DNA of 64,000 nucleotides from CAYOZL01 sp964408435 (GTDB lineage: Bacteria; Bdellovibrionota_C; UBA2361; SZUA-149; CAYOZL01), in NCBI GenBank assembly GCA_964408435.1, contig CAYOZL010000004.1, positions 1 through 64,000 of the forward strand. Reading direction: 5' to 3'. The position numbers and the translations under genes were made by a program. The notes below the pieces were generated by a model that was not told the DNA's origin, searched no databases, and was given only the letters and a program-made list of their open reading frames with translations. How positions within the stretch are numbered: position 1 is the first letter of the stretch; each line of letters starts with the position of its first letter. This document shows positions 24,691 to 34,478 of this stretch, piece by piece.

Positions 24691-27165
24691 TTAAAAACCT
24701 TTCTTACTTCTTTCTTTCGTTACCCAATGATACTCATTGTAGACACTTATAACTTTTTGGTCTTTTTCATTATCATATGCTTTTACAATTCCTTGCAGAG
24801 CTTTAATTTCGTTTCTTCCCTTTAAGGATTTCACAGCTTCAATTCTAATCTCAGGACTCTCATTATAAAGTAAAGACATCAAATCACTACTAGGTAATAG
24901 TTCACCCATCCTATTAATTGCATTTTTAATTAAATAAGGATCATTAGTAGAGCTAATCACATTAAATAGCCCACCTTTAGCAAAAGGCATGAGACTATCT
25001 AATGCCTGATTTATCTCTTCTTCAGTAGCTACCTCAGATAGTGAGATAACAGAAACAGGCCTAGCAAGTTTTGCCCGGTATTCCCAGAATCCATCTTTTA
25101 TCCAATCTATAAAATTATCTGCAACTTTATTTTGTAATGATTTGGCTGCTAAAAGCTCTAAGGATTCTCTTACTATCTTGTTATCCTTACTGTTTGCTGC
25201 TACTGCAAGGAGGATTTTTTCAGAATCTAGAGATTCCCATTTGGCTAAATTATATAAATCAGTTGATTGTAGCTTATCTAATGCTCCAAGAACCAACTCT
25301 CTATTATAAATATTTGTGCTACTATCTCCCTTAATTAAAACTCCAAGAAATATCATTTGCTTAGGGCTTAGTAAGTTCCTAGAAATTAGTTCTTGAGCTA
25401 TATTTTTCATAAAAGGAGAATTAGATTCCGCAGATTTAAGTAAAGACCAGTATAAATCTTGGTCACTAAATTTTTTAACTGCATCAGGCAAATCTTTATC
25501 TAAAAATATTTTAAATGCGGAATGAGACAACAAAAGCGCTCCTAGGCCTAAATCATCAAAGCTCTCATTAGGAGAAACTTGTTTTAAAACTTGCTTTAAC
25601 GCTTTAATATATTCTTCTTTATCAATAGCCATAGCTGCGGCGAACCGAAGTGAGCTAATCTCATCTTTTTTAGATGCCTTCTTAAGTAAATCAATTTTAG
25701 ACTGAACTGGCCTTGTTATCTCTAATGCTCTTAATATTAAACTATTTACAGGACTTACTTTATACTCTAGCCAGTCCTGTAATAAACCAGCAGTAGTATT
25801 CATATTCATTTTTTCTAAATTACTAGTAATTAATTTCTTTGCATAATTACTAAGTGCTTTATCTTCCACATTTCCTGACTCACTACCTTTAGCACTGCTT
25901 ATAATTGCAGAATACAAATCCATGGAAACTTTAGGGTCATTTTCATTTATCTCTGTTAAAAGCTCTTTCTTTTCTTCTAATTTTTTAGATTTTAAAAGTT
26001 TCAATATTAGCTCTCGACTGTCTTCTGATGCATACTCAGCAACTAGCGCTATTGGATTACTGACTGCTATATCTTTTTTGCCAGATTGCCGCTTACTTGC
26101 TCCATCTTTACTCTTATCAGCCCCAATAGATAAGAATAAAAAAGATGCTACTAATAAGCCCATCAAAATAGAAAAAGCCCACAAAGCTATTTTTTTAAAA
26201 CTAGATTTATTCTCAGACCTTATATTTTCTTTAGAAGATTTTTCCTGTATTTTGTTTTGTGGCTTAGCTATTTGCTTATTCCTAGTTTCTTTAATCTTTT
26301 GATCTTCTTCTAATTCAATTTTTTCTTCACTAGATGTTAAATTTTGATTTATTGCACTTCCACTTGATTTAGTTTGAGCTTCTTTAGTTTGAGTTTTTTG
26401 AACTGGACTATTTTCTTTAACTTCTTTAGGCAACTTACCTGTATTAACAGTATGCTTAATTAAATTAGCAATCTCAGTAACACTTGAAAATCTTTCTTGA
26501 GGATTCTCATTCAAACATTTACTAACTACTGAATCTAACCAAATAGGCACATCACTCCTAACAGAGCTCGCCTTGTCATTTTTACTAGGATAGTAATTAG
26601 TAAAAAGCTTATAAGCATAGACACCTAATCCATATATATCAGTTTGCTTGTTTGCCTTAATAGAAGTACTTCTTTCAGGCGCTAAATAGTTTAAACTCCC
26701 TTGAGGAGGCATAGTGGCTGTCTGCTTTGCGGCAAAATCATAGTCACCAAGAATCGAACCAAGTGTTACTTGTTTTTTCTCATTTAGCACAAATGTAGTG
26801 TCGTATATGTCACCGAGAATAATCTCTTGATCGTGAAGCTTTCTTACTAGCTCTAGTATTGAAATAAATCTATCTTCTAATTCCACTGGTATCCAAGAAC
26901 TTCCTAACACTGGAGATAAATCTTGATACTTGACTAATAGAGAAGGTGGATTAGATTTTTGAAATTTATAGAATTCTAGATCAACAGTAGTTCTAATTTT
27001 ATTTAACCTAAGTTCTAATTCTTGAAATAAAGACTCATCGATAGGATATCTAAGCTGGAAATTTAGATACTCATCTTGTTCTATTTGTTTCCTGAAAACG
27101 TCTGAACATCTAGTAGAAAAAATTAAATCTTGCTTTTTTATAATTTTAGAATCTTCTTCTTTCAT
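24691..27165 (-). CDS. Membrane-bound Ser/Thr pseudokinase with helical-repeat domain
   Basis: 824 residues. Residues about 15-240 follow the protein kinase C-lobe pattern, with A-P-E at 162-164 and D-I-Y-G-L-G-V near 176. However, the catalytic loop is L-H-D-Q-E-I-I-L-G-D-I-Y-D-T-T-F (His-Arg changed to Leu-Gly, the metal-binding Asn changed to Thr), the DFG is G-S-I, and no Gly-rich loop or VAIK lysine is seen. It is therefore predicted to be inactive. A membrane segment lies at 326-348 after a polar linker. Residues 350-824 are helical repeats of HEAT-like type. It is immediately downstream of sctV and may be a signalling or assembly scaffold. Confidence 0.82.
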   Translation of the reverse strand: MKEEDSKIIKKQDLIFSTRCSDVFRKQIEQDEYLNFQLRYPIDESLFQELELRLNKIRTTVDLEFYKFQKSNPPSLLVKYQDLSPVLGSSWIPVELEDRFISILELVRKLHDQEIILGDIYDTTFVLNEKKQVTLGSILGDYDFAAKQTATMPPQGSLNYLAPERSTSIKANKQTDIYGLGVYAYKLFTNYYPSKNDKASSVRSDVPIWLDSVVSKCLNENPQERFSSVTEIANLIKHTVNTGKLPKEVKENSPVQKTQTKEAQTKSSGSAINQNLTSSEEKIELEEDQKIKETRNKQIAKPQNKIQEKSSKENIRSENKSSFKKIALWAFSILMGLLVASFLFLSIGADKSKDGASKRQSGKKDIAVSNPIALVAEYASEDSRELILKLLKSKKLEEKKELLTEINENDPKVSMDLYSAIISSAKGSESGNVEDKALSNYAKKLITSNLEKMNMNTTAGLLQDWLEYKVSPVNSLILRALEITRPVQSKIDLLKKASKKDEISSLRFAAAMAIDKEEYIKALKQVLKQVSPNESFDDLGLGALLLSHSAFKIFLDKDLPDAVKKFSDQDLYWSLLKSAESNSPFMKNIAQELISRNLLSPKQMIFLGVLIKGDSSTNIYNRELVLGALDKLQSTDLYNLAKWESLDSEKILLAVAANSKDNKIVRESLELLAAKSLQNKVADNFIDWIKDGFWEYRAKLARPVSVISLSEVATEEEINQALDSLMPFAKGGLFNVISSTNDPYLIKNAINRMGELLPSSDLMSLLYNESPEIRIEAVKSLKGRNEIKALQGIVKAYDNEKDQKVISVYNEYHWVTKERSKKGF

Positions 27166-27233
27166 ATTGTCTTAAATTTACTGTTTTTAATCTACCTTGT
27201 TAATCTACGTTCTTAACCCACTATCTTAATCTA

Positions 27234-29411
27234 CTATGTTAAGTTTAACGTCCCAATAATCTCTGGCTTAAACTTATTCCCCACTTCTTCATACGCAACT
27301 GCCCTAACGACCCTTATTCCTCCAATTATCTCTGATATGTAGTTTTGCACTGAAGATCTTATACCAGAGCTACACATTACTACTATTGGAGTAGAGCCTC
27401 TTTCAAGAACTGGTTTTATTACTCTTAAAAAACTTTCCCTAATCCCTGCTTCCTGACTTAATGATACTGTTTTAATTAGCTTATCATCATCACAGAGACT
27501 AATTGCACTTTCAAATGCTTCTTCTATATCACTAGAAAGTAAAATTACTCTAAGTTTATCACCATATGATAGACAATCTTTAACTATTTCTCTTGATATA
27601 CTTTTTCTAATAAAATTATACATTTTATTTAGATAAAACTTCCTATCATCATCATACTCATTCAGCGCCATAAACTCTATTGCAGATTCAGAAATTAATT
27701 TAAAATTCTTAACGCTAACACCTTCTTTAACCAATGCTTTAATTATTTCATTATATTCAGCCAGGCTTAACTTGTTATCTTTAAACAACTCCTCTCTAAC
27801 ATCCTTAGATAAAGCATTAATTAATTTTTTAGACTCTCCTATGCCAAAAGTTTTCTCAATCTCCGTGATAACCCCTGATAGTATTTTATTCGCTAAAACC
27901 TGATATGGTCTAAGAACAGGGATATTTATCTTATTTAAAGATTCATAGTTACTAGCACTGATGTCATTACTATACTTAATATAAGATACTTGATTTTTAC
28001 TAAGTTCATTATCAGCAGTTTGAATAACTTCATAACCTAAAGAAGTTGCAATAGAATTTGAACAATTAAGACTAACCATATCCGTATAAATAAGACCTCT
28101 ATCAATCTCATTTCCAGCCATTAAAATTTTAAATTCCTTAGCTTCGATATTTTCTGACATTAAAAATCTTACATTAGGTAACTTAACTCCTGAATTACTA
28201 AAATAATCTGACTTTACTGTCTCAATATAAGACTTAATTTTGCTATAGTTATTTTCATTTTTAGAATCTTTAGACTCAAGATAACTAGCTAAATCTTTTC
28301 CTAACTCAATTATCACACCATCATGACCAAGTTGCTTTATTGAATCTGACACATTCTCAACTTTTAATAACGCTGGGTTAGAACCTCCATTGAAAATATT
28401 ACCAGTAAAAATATCTCTGTTAAAAATACTCTTATTGGGTTTCTTAAAATATAATAACAACGATAGTAGTGAAAAAATTAAAAAAGGAAGAAAAGGCATA
28501 TTCAAAATGCCAAGCAAAGAGAACAAAAACAAAGCTGTAGTTAAAATACAAATTAACAGTAAGGCTTTTTTATCAAAAAATATTTGAGTGATAATTTGAT
28601 CAAAAGAATCTGAACCCTCTTCAGAACCACCTACACCATAGTCTACGCTACGAACTTTGCTTACTAAAAGTCCAGAGGAAACTGAAACAAACAAAGAAGG
28701 TATTATATTTACTAAACCAGCACCAATACTTAAAACTCCAAATGTATTTAATGAATCTTGAAAAATTAGCCCTCTGTAATAGCCAAGACCTACTCCTAAT
28801 ACAAGGCACATAAATGCTACAACGAATGTAAACAAAGCATCTCCATGCACCCATTTCATTGCTCCATCAATAGAAGCATAAAATTGAGACTCTTGATTTA
28901 ACTCCTTTCTTCTTTTACTCGCTTCATCTGCTGAAATTAAGTTTGCTCTTAAATCTGAATCAATTGCCATCTGCTTTCCTGGAATCGCATCTAAGGTAAA
29001 CCGTGCAGAGACCTCTGCTACCCTAAGAGCCCCTTTTGAAATAACTAACAAATTAACCAGCCCTATAATGAGAAAAATTACTATTCCCACTATTGGGTCT
29101 GCCCCTGAAGCATAAACACCAAAAGCTTCTACAATTTTTCCAGCAACATCTGTTCCCTGATCCCCATAAGACAAAAGTAATTTTGAGATTGCTACAATAA
29201 GACAAAGTCTAAACAATGATGCTAAAACAATCATTGATGGAAAAGAAAAAATTTCCGCTATTTTATTAGAAAGTAAAGATTTAATTAATATTACAATTGA
29301 AAATATAATATTTGCTAAAACAAAAAAATCTATTAAGGCTTTTGGCAGTTCAAATAAAAGCAAAGAAAAAAGTAATAATATAAAAACTGATAGTATTTTT
29401 ATATTTGTCAT
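27234..29411 (-). CDS. sctV: Type III export gate protein SctV
   Basis: 725 residues, the usual length. About seven or eight membrane segments lie in residues 5-325. The family signature is plain: A-R-F-T-L-D-A-I-P-G-K-Q-M-A-I-D-S-D-L followed by S-I-D-G-A-M-K-W-V-H-G-D-A. The cytoplasmic domain (about 350-725) contains the segments that form the nonameric ring. SctV selects substrates and drives proton-coupled export. It is separated from the R-S-T-U genes by the FHA/pseudokinase genes and follows tadC by 153 bp. Flagellar FlhA is the sister family, but no flagellar genes are present. Confidence 0.94.
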   Translation of the reverse strand: MTNIKILSVFILLLFSLLLFELPKALIDFFVLANIIFSIVILIKSLLSNKIAEIFSFPSMIVLASLFRLCLIVAISKLLLSYGDQGTDVAGKIVEAFGVYASGADPIVGIVIFLIIGLVNLLVISKGALRVAEVSARFTLDAIPGKQMAIDSDLRANLISADEASKRRKELNQESQFYASIDGAMKWVHGDALFTFVVAFMCLVLGVGLGYYRGLIFQDSLNTFGVLSIGAGLVNIIPSLFVSVSSGLLVSKVRSVDYGVGGSEEGSDSFDQIITQIFFDKKALLLICILTTALFLFSLLGILNMPFLPFLIFSLLSLLLYFKKPNKSIFNRDIFTGNIFNGGSNPALLKVENVSDSIKQLGHDGVIIELGKDLASYLESKDSKNENNYSKIKSYIETVKSDYFSNSGVKLPNVRFLMSENIEAKEFKILMAGNEIDRGLIYTDMVSLNCSNSIATSLGYEVIQTADNELSKNQVSYIKYSNDISASNYESLNKINIPVLRPYQVLANKILSGVITEIEKTFGIGESKKLINALSKDVREELFKDNKLSLAEYNEIIKALVKEGVSVKNFKLISESAIEFMALNEYDDDRKFYLNKMYNFIRKSISREIVKDCLSYGDKLRVILLSSDIEEAFESAISLCDDDKLIKTVSLSQEAGIRESFLRVIKPVLERGSTPIVVMCSSGIRSSVQNYISEIIGGIRVVRAVAYEEVGNKFKPEIIGTLNLT

Positions 29412-29424
29412 AATCTTACTCTAA

Positions 29425-29447
29425 TAAAATAAAAACACAAAAGTGTG
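29425..29447 (-). terminator. Weak candidate terminator between tadC and sctV
   Basis: On the minus strand ACACTTTTGTGT (29435-29446) forms a 4-bp stem and is followed by a T-rich run (TTTTATTTTATT). It lies just upstream of the sctV start and could separate the Tad and sct transcripts. The stem is very short, so this is tentative. Confidence 0.25.
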
Positions 29448-29564
29448 TGATATTAAAAACTACATCTAACAAACTACAACAAAAAAACTACACTGAAATA
29501 ACAAGACTAATAAGTAAAACTAAACAATGATACTGAAAATAAAGAGAATATTTTATCTAAAGAG

Positions 29565-30467
29565 TTAACTAAATGCATTCATTATTCTTATCGCAATCCC
29601 AGCGAACAATAAAGCGAAAAAACCCATAAAGACCATCGCAAGTGGTCCAGTAGCTTTAACTGGCAATTGTGTGATTTTTGCCTCTACCTGAACTTGTCTT
29701 TGCATCATTACAGAATCAGCTAACTCTTGTAGCTGCTTAGAAACTTCTCCACCATGTCTAGAACACTGAGCTAAGAACATAAAAGCATGCTTTACTTCAA
29801 CAGAACCATTTGCATCACCTACCTCAACTAAAGCATCTTCAAGACTTAAACCTGAACGCATTAACTTCGTGGCATGAGAAATCATTTCAGTTACTGCATT
29901 ATGAGCATCTCTTTCATCTGCCATTTCAATGATATTTGAAAGACAAGGCCCAACATCAAGAGAACTACTTACACCAATAGAAACCTGCTCAATTACTAAT
30001 GGAAGAAAATACATTACATCTTCATCTCTTCTTTTGATTTCTCTATCCAACCAAAAACTAGGAATTACAAAACCACCAAGCCCACCGATTGCGATACACA
30101 ATACTGCTAGCTTCGCATTACTTGTTAGATAGTAAGCAGCTAAAGGAATTCCAATTACACTAATTATAAAAGATTTAATTCTAAATCTTAAAAACCAAGC
30201 TCTATCTGCAGCAGTAAAATATCCCGCTTTAAATAGTCTAACGCTTAAATCATCACCCTTTTTTTTCTTTTTATTTTTATGATTTTTCTTACTTATTTTC
30301 TTAACGTCATTAAGAGTTTCCTCATTTGCAATTTTTGATGAGGACATCAGTTCTCTTAATTCTGTAGTTTGTCCTTTTGAGCCACCTAAAAAGGCATATG
30401 CCATAACAGCAAATCCTAGAACTCCTAAGAAGCTAGCAACTACTATAAAAATTTGAAATAAATCCAT
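29565..30467 (-). CDS. tadC: Tad pilus inner-membrane protein TadC
   Basis: 300 residues with an N-terminal membrane segment, a basic K-K-rich linker (about 62-72), and a T2SF domain from about 150 to 260 with conserved pattern V-I-E-Q-V-S-I-G-V-S-S-S-L-D and G-L-S-L-E-D-A-L. The end is hydrophobic. TadC pairs with TadB as the membrane platform on which TadA works. It follows tadB by 53 bp on the same strand. Confidence 0.9.
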   Translation of the reverse strand: MDLFQIFIVVASFLGVLGFAVMAYAFLGGSKGQTTELRELMSSSKIANEETLNDVKKISKKNHKNKKKKKGDDLSVRLFKAGYFTAADRAWFLRFRIKSFIISVIGIPLAAYYLTSNAKLAVLCIAIGGLGGFVIPSFWLDREIKRRDEDVMYFLPLVIEQVSIGVSSSLDVGPCLSNIIEMADERDAHNAVTEMISHATKLMRSGLSLEDALVEVGDANGSVEVKHAFMFLAQCSRHGGEVSKQLQELADSVMMQRQVQVEAKITQLPVKATGPLAMVFMGFFALLFAGIAIRIMNAFS

Positions 30468-30520
30468 TACACAAACCCTACAAAATAAACCTACGTGTTA
30501 AATAAACACAAAAAAAACTT

Positions 30521-31528
30521 TTAAACCTTAATATTAGCAACCTTATTAGACCAATGAAAACCAATAAAAATACACATTATTCCATATTGAAATATCTTTA
30601 AACCTAATGGGTTGGAAAAAGCTGGAAATACTAACTGTGGAGCAGTCCAAGCCATGTAACATAAAAGTAAAGCCATAACTAAAGCGATCAGTTTAAGAGA
30701 AGATTTCTCTAATCCAATAGCTGCTACTGCTTTTTTTCTAAATTCTTGTCTTTTTCTTACTTGCTTAGCTAACCTTTCTAAAGTGTTACTTAAAGTTCCA
30801 CCGACTCTTTTACTTAGTATTAAACTTTGTACGAATAATTCTAATTCAGGATGAGCAACATCTTCACCAAATGCACTTATTGCTTGCTCTTCAGTCATTC
30901 CAAGCCTTAGTCTTTCAACTAACAACTCAACTTCCTCTCTTACTAAGCAGTCCTCATCTAAACCCTTTGCTGCTGCATCAAGACCTTGAATCGGGCTCAT
31001 TCCTGTTTTTAATAAACTTACAAACGACATTAATAACACTGGATAATCTTTATCAAATGCCATAAAACGCTTTTTAATCGCTTTATCTAAAATCGATGTT
31101 GGAATAACAATACCCATAAATATAGCAAGTAAAACAATAAATACAGTTGCTAAATTATAGGCAGGAATTGCTAAAAAGACCGCAAGGAATACTTGAATAG
31201 CTCTAAATTGCATTTCAGTTAATGGCCATTTAGCGTACTTAAGTTTTTTCGCTAAATCTATTTGAGAACTATTAGAACCTCTCTTATCAACATCACCTTC
31301 AGAGGCTGCAGCAATTGCTAAATTATTTGCAGTAGTTTTTTGAAACTTCTCTCCTGTTAATCTTGCTTCTGCTCTTGCATCCCTTTGAGCTGTAACCATA
31401 TTTCTAAGATTAGTACTTACGGCTTTAGTGGTATTTTTACTCTTATTATCTGATAATGATAATGCGAATACAATTAGGCCAACAATTAGAATAACCAGAA
31501 CAATGATGCCAAGAACAATTAGGTTCAC
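30521..31528 (-). CDS. tadB: Tad pilus inner-membrane protein TadB
   Basis: 335 residues: an N-terminal membrane segment (about 4-25), two central hydrophobic segments near 105-145, and a T2SF domain at about 170-290 (S-F-V-S-L-L-K-T-G-M-S-P-I-Q-G-L; F-V-Q-S-L-I-L-S-K-R-V-G-G-T-L), then two terminal segments. Partner of TadC. It overlaps tadA by 4 bp. Confidence 0.9.
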   Translation of the reverse strand: MNLIVLGIIVLVILIVGLIVFALSLSDNKSKNTTKAVSTNLRNMVTAQRDARAEARLTGEKFQKTTANNLAIAAASEGDVDKRGSNSSQIDLAKKLKYAKWPLTEMQFRAIQVFLAVFLAIPAYNLATVFIVLLAIFMGIVIPTSILDKAIKKRFMAFDKDYPVLLMSFVSLLKTGMSPIQGLDAAAKGLDEDCLVREEVELLVERLRLGMTEEQAISAFGEDVAHPELELFVQSLILSKRVGGTLSNTLERLAKQVRKRQEFRKKAVAAIGLEKSSLKLIALVMALLLCYMAWTAPQLVFPAFSNPLGLKIFQYGIMCIFIGFHWSNKVANIKV

Positions 31529-32949
31529 TTCTTTTCTCCATCCACAGTTGGAACCTGACTTGCTCCTCCAAAACCTAGAAACTTAGGAGCATCTCCAAGA
31601 TAAATTCCATTTCTTTCTAATACCTCTTCATAAAAACTTGAATAAGAAAGAACTTCCCACATTGGATTCTCACCTTCTTGAACAAGCTTAAACATTGGTC
31701 TAATTTGGATATTTCCTTCAACGAAATTACCCACTTCTACAACTTCTGCCATTCTTACACGTCCAGTTGCTCTTTCTCGGTATTGCCAAATAACGACATC
31801 AACTGCTTGTGCAATCTGTTGTCGAATAATGTCCATTCCAACTCCTCTTTGAGCTCGACCGAGTAAACTTTCTAATCTTGTTAGAGTTTCTCTTGCATTT
31901 CTTGCATGCACTGTAGACATTCCACTGTGACCAGTTTGTGCAGCTTCTAAAAATGCTTCTGCTGCCTCTGGTGTTCTCATCTCTCCAAGAATCACTCTCG
32001 TAGGACAAAGTCTAAGAGTAGTTCTAATATGGTCTGATAAACTAACCGCACCTGCTCCCTCTGAGTTTGGAGACCTTGATACTAAGCTTCTAAAATATGG
32101 GTGCCCATAATTTAATTCAGGAGTATCTTCTACAGCAATTACAGCCTCATCTGCTCTAAACTGCGTTCCAAGAGATCTCATCAATGTCGTTTTTCCAGTT
32201 CCAGTCTCTCCAGAAACCATAAAAGTATGTTCAACTGTTCTAGTTAATGCAGCTAGATAGTTAACCATTAAAGGAGGAGCAACTTGATAAGAAACTAAAC
32301 TTTCTAGTGTTGCTTCTGAAACTCTTGGAACACGCATTGTAAACAATGGTCCTCTAGCTCCACAAACACTTTTATGCACAGCACATAATCTTTTACCATC
32401 AGGGAAAGATGCATCAACGGTATGCTGTTGCGTAGATAAAGACTTACCTAGCCTAAATAAAATTCTATCGATAAAAGTTGCATATGCCTCAGGACTTGGC
32501 CAACGAATACTTGTTGCTTCACTCATTTTACCCCTTTGTAAAATAACTGATTGATAATCATAACAATGAATATCAGTAACTTCAGGGTTATCTACTAAAG
32601 GCTGCAATACTCCCCAACCCAATAAATCTTGTTTCAGATGAACAATAATATCTGCTCTAGCAATATCATCTATTTGTAAAGAATTCTCGGCACAAACTTT
32701 ATCAACTGCATTCGCTATTTGATCTTCAGATACCTCACCATCTTTAATCTCCACACCTTCATCACTATTTCCAAGCTCTCTTCTAGCTTCTTTTAAAACC
32801 TTGTTTGCTATTGGTGTAAGAGAGGTCTCTGCTGGGCTACTAGTAGCAGGTAGTGATAATTCACTATTACTTGGTTTTACAACCTTTTTTCTTTCATCGC
32901 TTGCCCTCGTAGAGAACAAACCCATTAAAGCATCATCTTCTTTTGACAT
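31525..32949 (-). CDS. tadA: Tad pilus secretion ATPase TadA (CpaF)
   Basis: 474 residues, CpaF-type. Walker A is S-G-E-T-G-T-G-K-T-T (about 245-254), the Asp box is near V-A-V-E-D-T-P-E-L, Walker B is V-I-L-G-E-M-R, and a His box is seen as G-H-S-G-M-S-T-V-H-A. The N-terminal domain includes D-P-E-V-T-D-I-H. This hexameric ATPase powers assembly and retraction of Flp pili. It is the only secretion-type ATPase in the whole type III/Tad block, which is worth noting because no SctN is seen. Confidence 0.95.
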   Translation of the reverse strand: MSKEDDALMGLFSTRASDERKKVVKPSNSELSLPATSSPAETSLTPIANKVLKEARRELGNSDEGVEIKDGEVSEDQIANAVDKVCAENSLQIDDIARADIIVHLKQDLLGWGVLQPLVDNPEVTDIHCYDYQSVILQRGKMSEATSIRWPSPEAYATFIDRILFRLGKSLSTQQHTVDASFPDGKRLCAVHKSVCGARGPLFTMRVPRVSEATLESLVSYQVAPPLMVNYLAALTRTVEHTFMVSGETGTGKTTLMRSLGTQFRADEAVIAVEDTPELNYGHPYFRSLVSRSPNSEGAGAVSLSDHIRTTLRLCPTRVILGEMRTPEAAEAFLEAAQTGHSGMSTVHARNARETLTRLESLLGRAQRGVGMDIIRQQIAQAVDVVIWQYRERATGRVRMAEVVEVGNFVEGNIQIRPMFKLVQEGENPMWEVLSYSSFYEEVLERNGIYLGDAPKFLGFGGASQVPTVDGEKK

Positions 32950-32994
32950 AACCCTTACCTACCTCAATATTAACCTATGTAAGCTTCCTATATA

Positions 32995-33930
32995 CTACTC
33001 TGCACCTGCAAAACTTCTATCTAATGTCCACTTACCACTTTTAAGAATATACCTAAGCTGCCTGCCACTTCTTGGGTCAGATGTATACATTACGCCATCA
33101 TTAGCAACTTCTGCTTTTGGTCCTTCTGCTTGCTTACCTATGATATGTGCCATAGTAACAACATCAGCTTCGCCGTTAGATATATTTGTCTCAGAATCAC
33201 CAACTAGTGATAAACTAATTTCACCATTAGACCTTGCTAACTCAATTTTCTTCGCATCTCTTTCAGTAACAAGTAAAGTTATATTAGTTCCTTTTTTAAT
33301 AGCTACTTTTTGACCAACTACATTTGTATATCCACCAACAGAAAGAATTTTGATAAATCTTGCAATAGTAGCAATCTTAGTCTCACCACGTTGTTTATAA
33401 GTTAAAAGCACATCAACTCTACTATTAGGTTTAGCAAAACCTTCTACCCCTTTTCTATCATCAACTGTAATAGATACAGCTCTATAGCCTGGAGGAATTG
33501 TAATTGCATTTAATGGAGGATTATCAGAAATATCATCTAAAACTAATGGCATATTTGAATTGATTAATCTTGAAGAAAATTTACCAACTATTAGTTCTAA
33601 ATCCTTAGCCCTAATTACAGCCATTGGAGTTTTATCCGGGTCCATCGCCTGTGGAGAGAATAATTCTGGACTGATTTGAGTCCCTTCTTCAATTCTAGTG
33701 TTCGCAATTAAAACATCAATCACGCCTGTATTAAGCTTTGGAGCTTCAGGAGCTGTTGCTACTACTTCAGTTTCATTCTGTGTAGCATCTGTTTTTTGAG
33801 CAATCACTATTACCGCGATAACTAAAACTGCGATAACTGCTGCGAGACAACCTATTACCCACTTAACTTTTGTAGCGTACTGCTGAGCCTGTGAACTCAC
33901 GCCTCCAAATTTATTATTATTCCTTCTCAT
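32995..33930 (-). CDS. cpaB: Flp pilus assembly protein CpaB (RcpC)
   Basis: 311 residues. A membrane segment at about 28-46 is followed by an SAF domain (V-L-I-A-N-T-R-I-E-E-G-T-Q-I, about 75-140) and the CpaB core: I-P-P-G-Y-R-A-V-S-I-T-V-D and G-F-A-K-P-N-S-R-V-D-V-L-L-T. CpaB is a periplasmic component thought to work with the CpaC secretin, which is not found here. It lies between the flp terminator and tadA. Confidence 0.9.
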   Translation of the reverse strand: MRRNNNKFGGVSSQAQQYATKVKWVIGCLAAVIAVLVIAVIVIAQKTDATQNETEVVATAPEAPKLNTGVIDVLIANTRIEEGTQISPELFSPQAMDPDKTPMAVIRAKDLELIVGKFSSRLINSNMPLVLDDISDNPPLNAITIPPGYRAVSITVDDRKGVEGFAKPNSRVDVLLTYKQRGETKIATIARFIKILSVGGYTNVVGQKVAIKKGTNITLLVTERDAKKIELARSNGEISLSLVGDSETNISNGEADVVTMAHIIGKQAEGPKAEVANDGVMYTSDPRSGRQLRYILKSGKWTLDRSFAGAE

Positions 33931-34028
33931 TTTACTTAGCCTTAATTATAAAAAAAATTATAAACCTGTTCTATAGATGCTAAATCGGTAAGAAACGGCT
34001 CAAAACTTTAATTATAAGAGAGCTTTTC

Positions 34029-34062
34029 AAAAAAAAAGGCCTACTAAAATAGTAAGCCTTTG
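34029..34062 (-). terminator. Rho-independent terminator after flp
   Basis: On the minus strand, AAAGGCTTACTA and TAGTAGGCCTTT pair as a stem with one small bulge around a 3-4 base loop and are followed by a run of nine T. It lies about 55 bases past the flp stop codon and just ahead of cpaB. This would allow much more flp transcript than downstream tad transcript, as expected for a pilin. Confidence 0.88.
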
Positions 34063-34113
34063 ATATCTATGTATATTAAAATATTAAATATACGAGAAAT
34101 ATTTAAATATTTC

Positions 34114-34299
34114 TTAGTTAGTAGTTGCGTCTAATGTATTACCAATTGAATCAAACTTCTCACTAACCTCTTCCCCTAAAAATGTTACAGCAGCAATCGC
34201 TACAACTGCGATTAATGCTACCATTAATGCGTATTCTACCATTGTAGCACCTTTTTCTTCAGTAACTACTGTTTGCTTGATAACTTTTTGATTATCCAT
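34114..34299 (-). CDS. flp: Flp-family type IVb major pilin
   Basis: 61 residues. The short basic leader ends E-E-K-G, then A-T-M-V-E-Y-A-L-M-V starts the mature pilin: Gly at -1 for prepilin peptidase, Glu at +5 and Tyr at +6, which are the Flp hallmarks. The hydrophobic stretch runs on for about 22 residues. A strong GAGGAG ribosome site precedes the ATG. It has its own leader and a strong terminator, so it is probably transcribed as a single gene at high level. No prepilin peptidase or TadE/F pseudopilin is in the window. Confidence 0.95.
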   Translation of the reverse strand: MDNQKVIKQTVVTEEKGATMVEYALMVALIAVVAIAAVTFLGEEVSEKFDSIGNTLDATTN

Positions 34300-34339
34300 G
34301 CCTTTATAACTCCTCTTTTAATTAAGCTTAAATTTATAA

Positions 34340-34350
34340 GCGCTTAGCGC
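34340..34350. promoter_or_regulatory. Short GC-rich palindrome in the flp leader
   Basis: GCGC-TTA-GCGC stands out in an AT-rich leader about 40 bases upstream of the flp start codon. It could be an operator half-site pair or a small leader hairpin. TATAAT-like sequences occur further upstream, but I cannot assign a promoter with confidence. Confidence 0.3.
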
Positions 34351-34478
34351 CATAAATACTACTATAAATAAACAACTTTATTTGCAAGAAATAAAATCTC
34401 CGTATTTATGACGATTATAATATCAAAAAGGATTCTTTAAATACTAAACTTATTTTAAAAAGCAACAAATTTAGCTAC

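Noticed and set aside
16594..29411. Flagellar export genes
   Set aside because: SctJ is a short lipoprotein rather than FliF, Q and O lie in the injectisome order, and no rod, hook, filament or motor genes are present.
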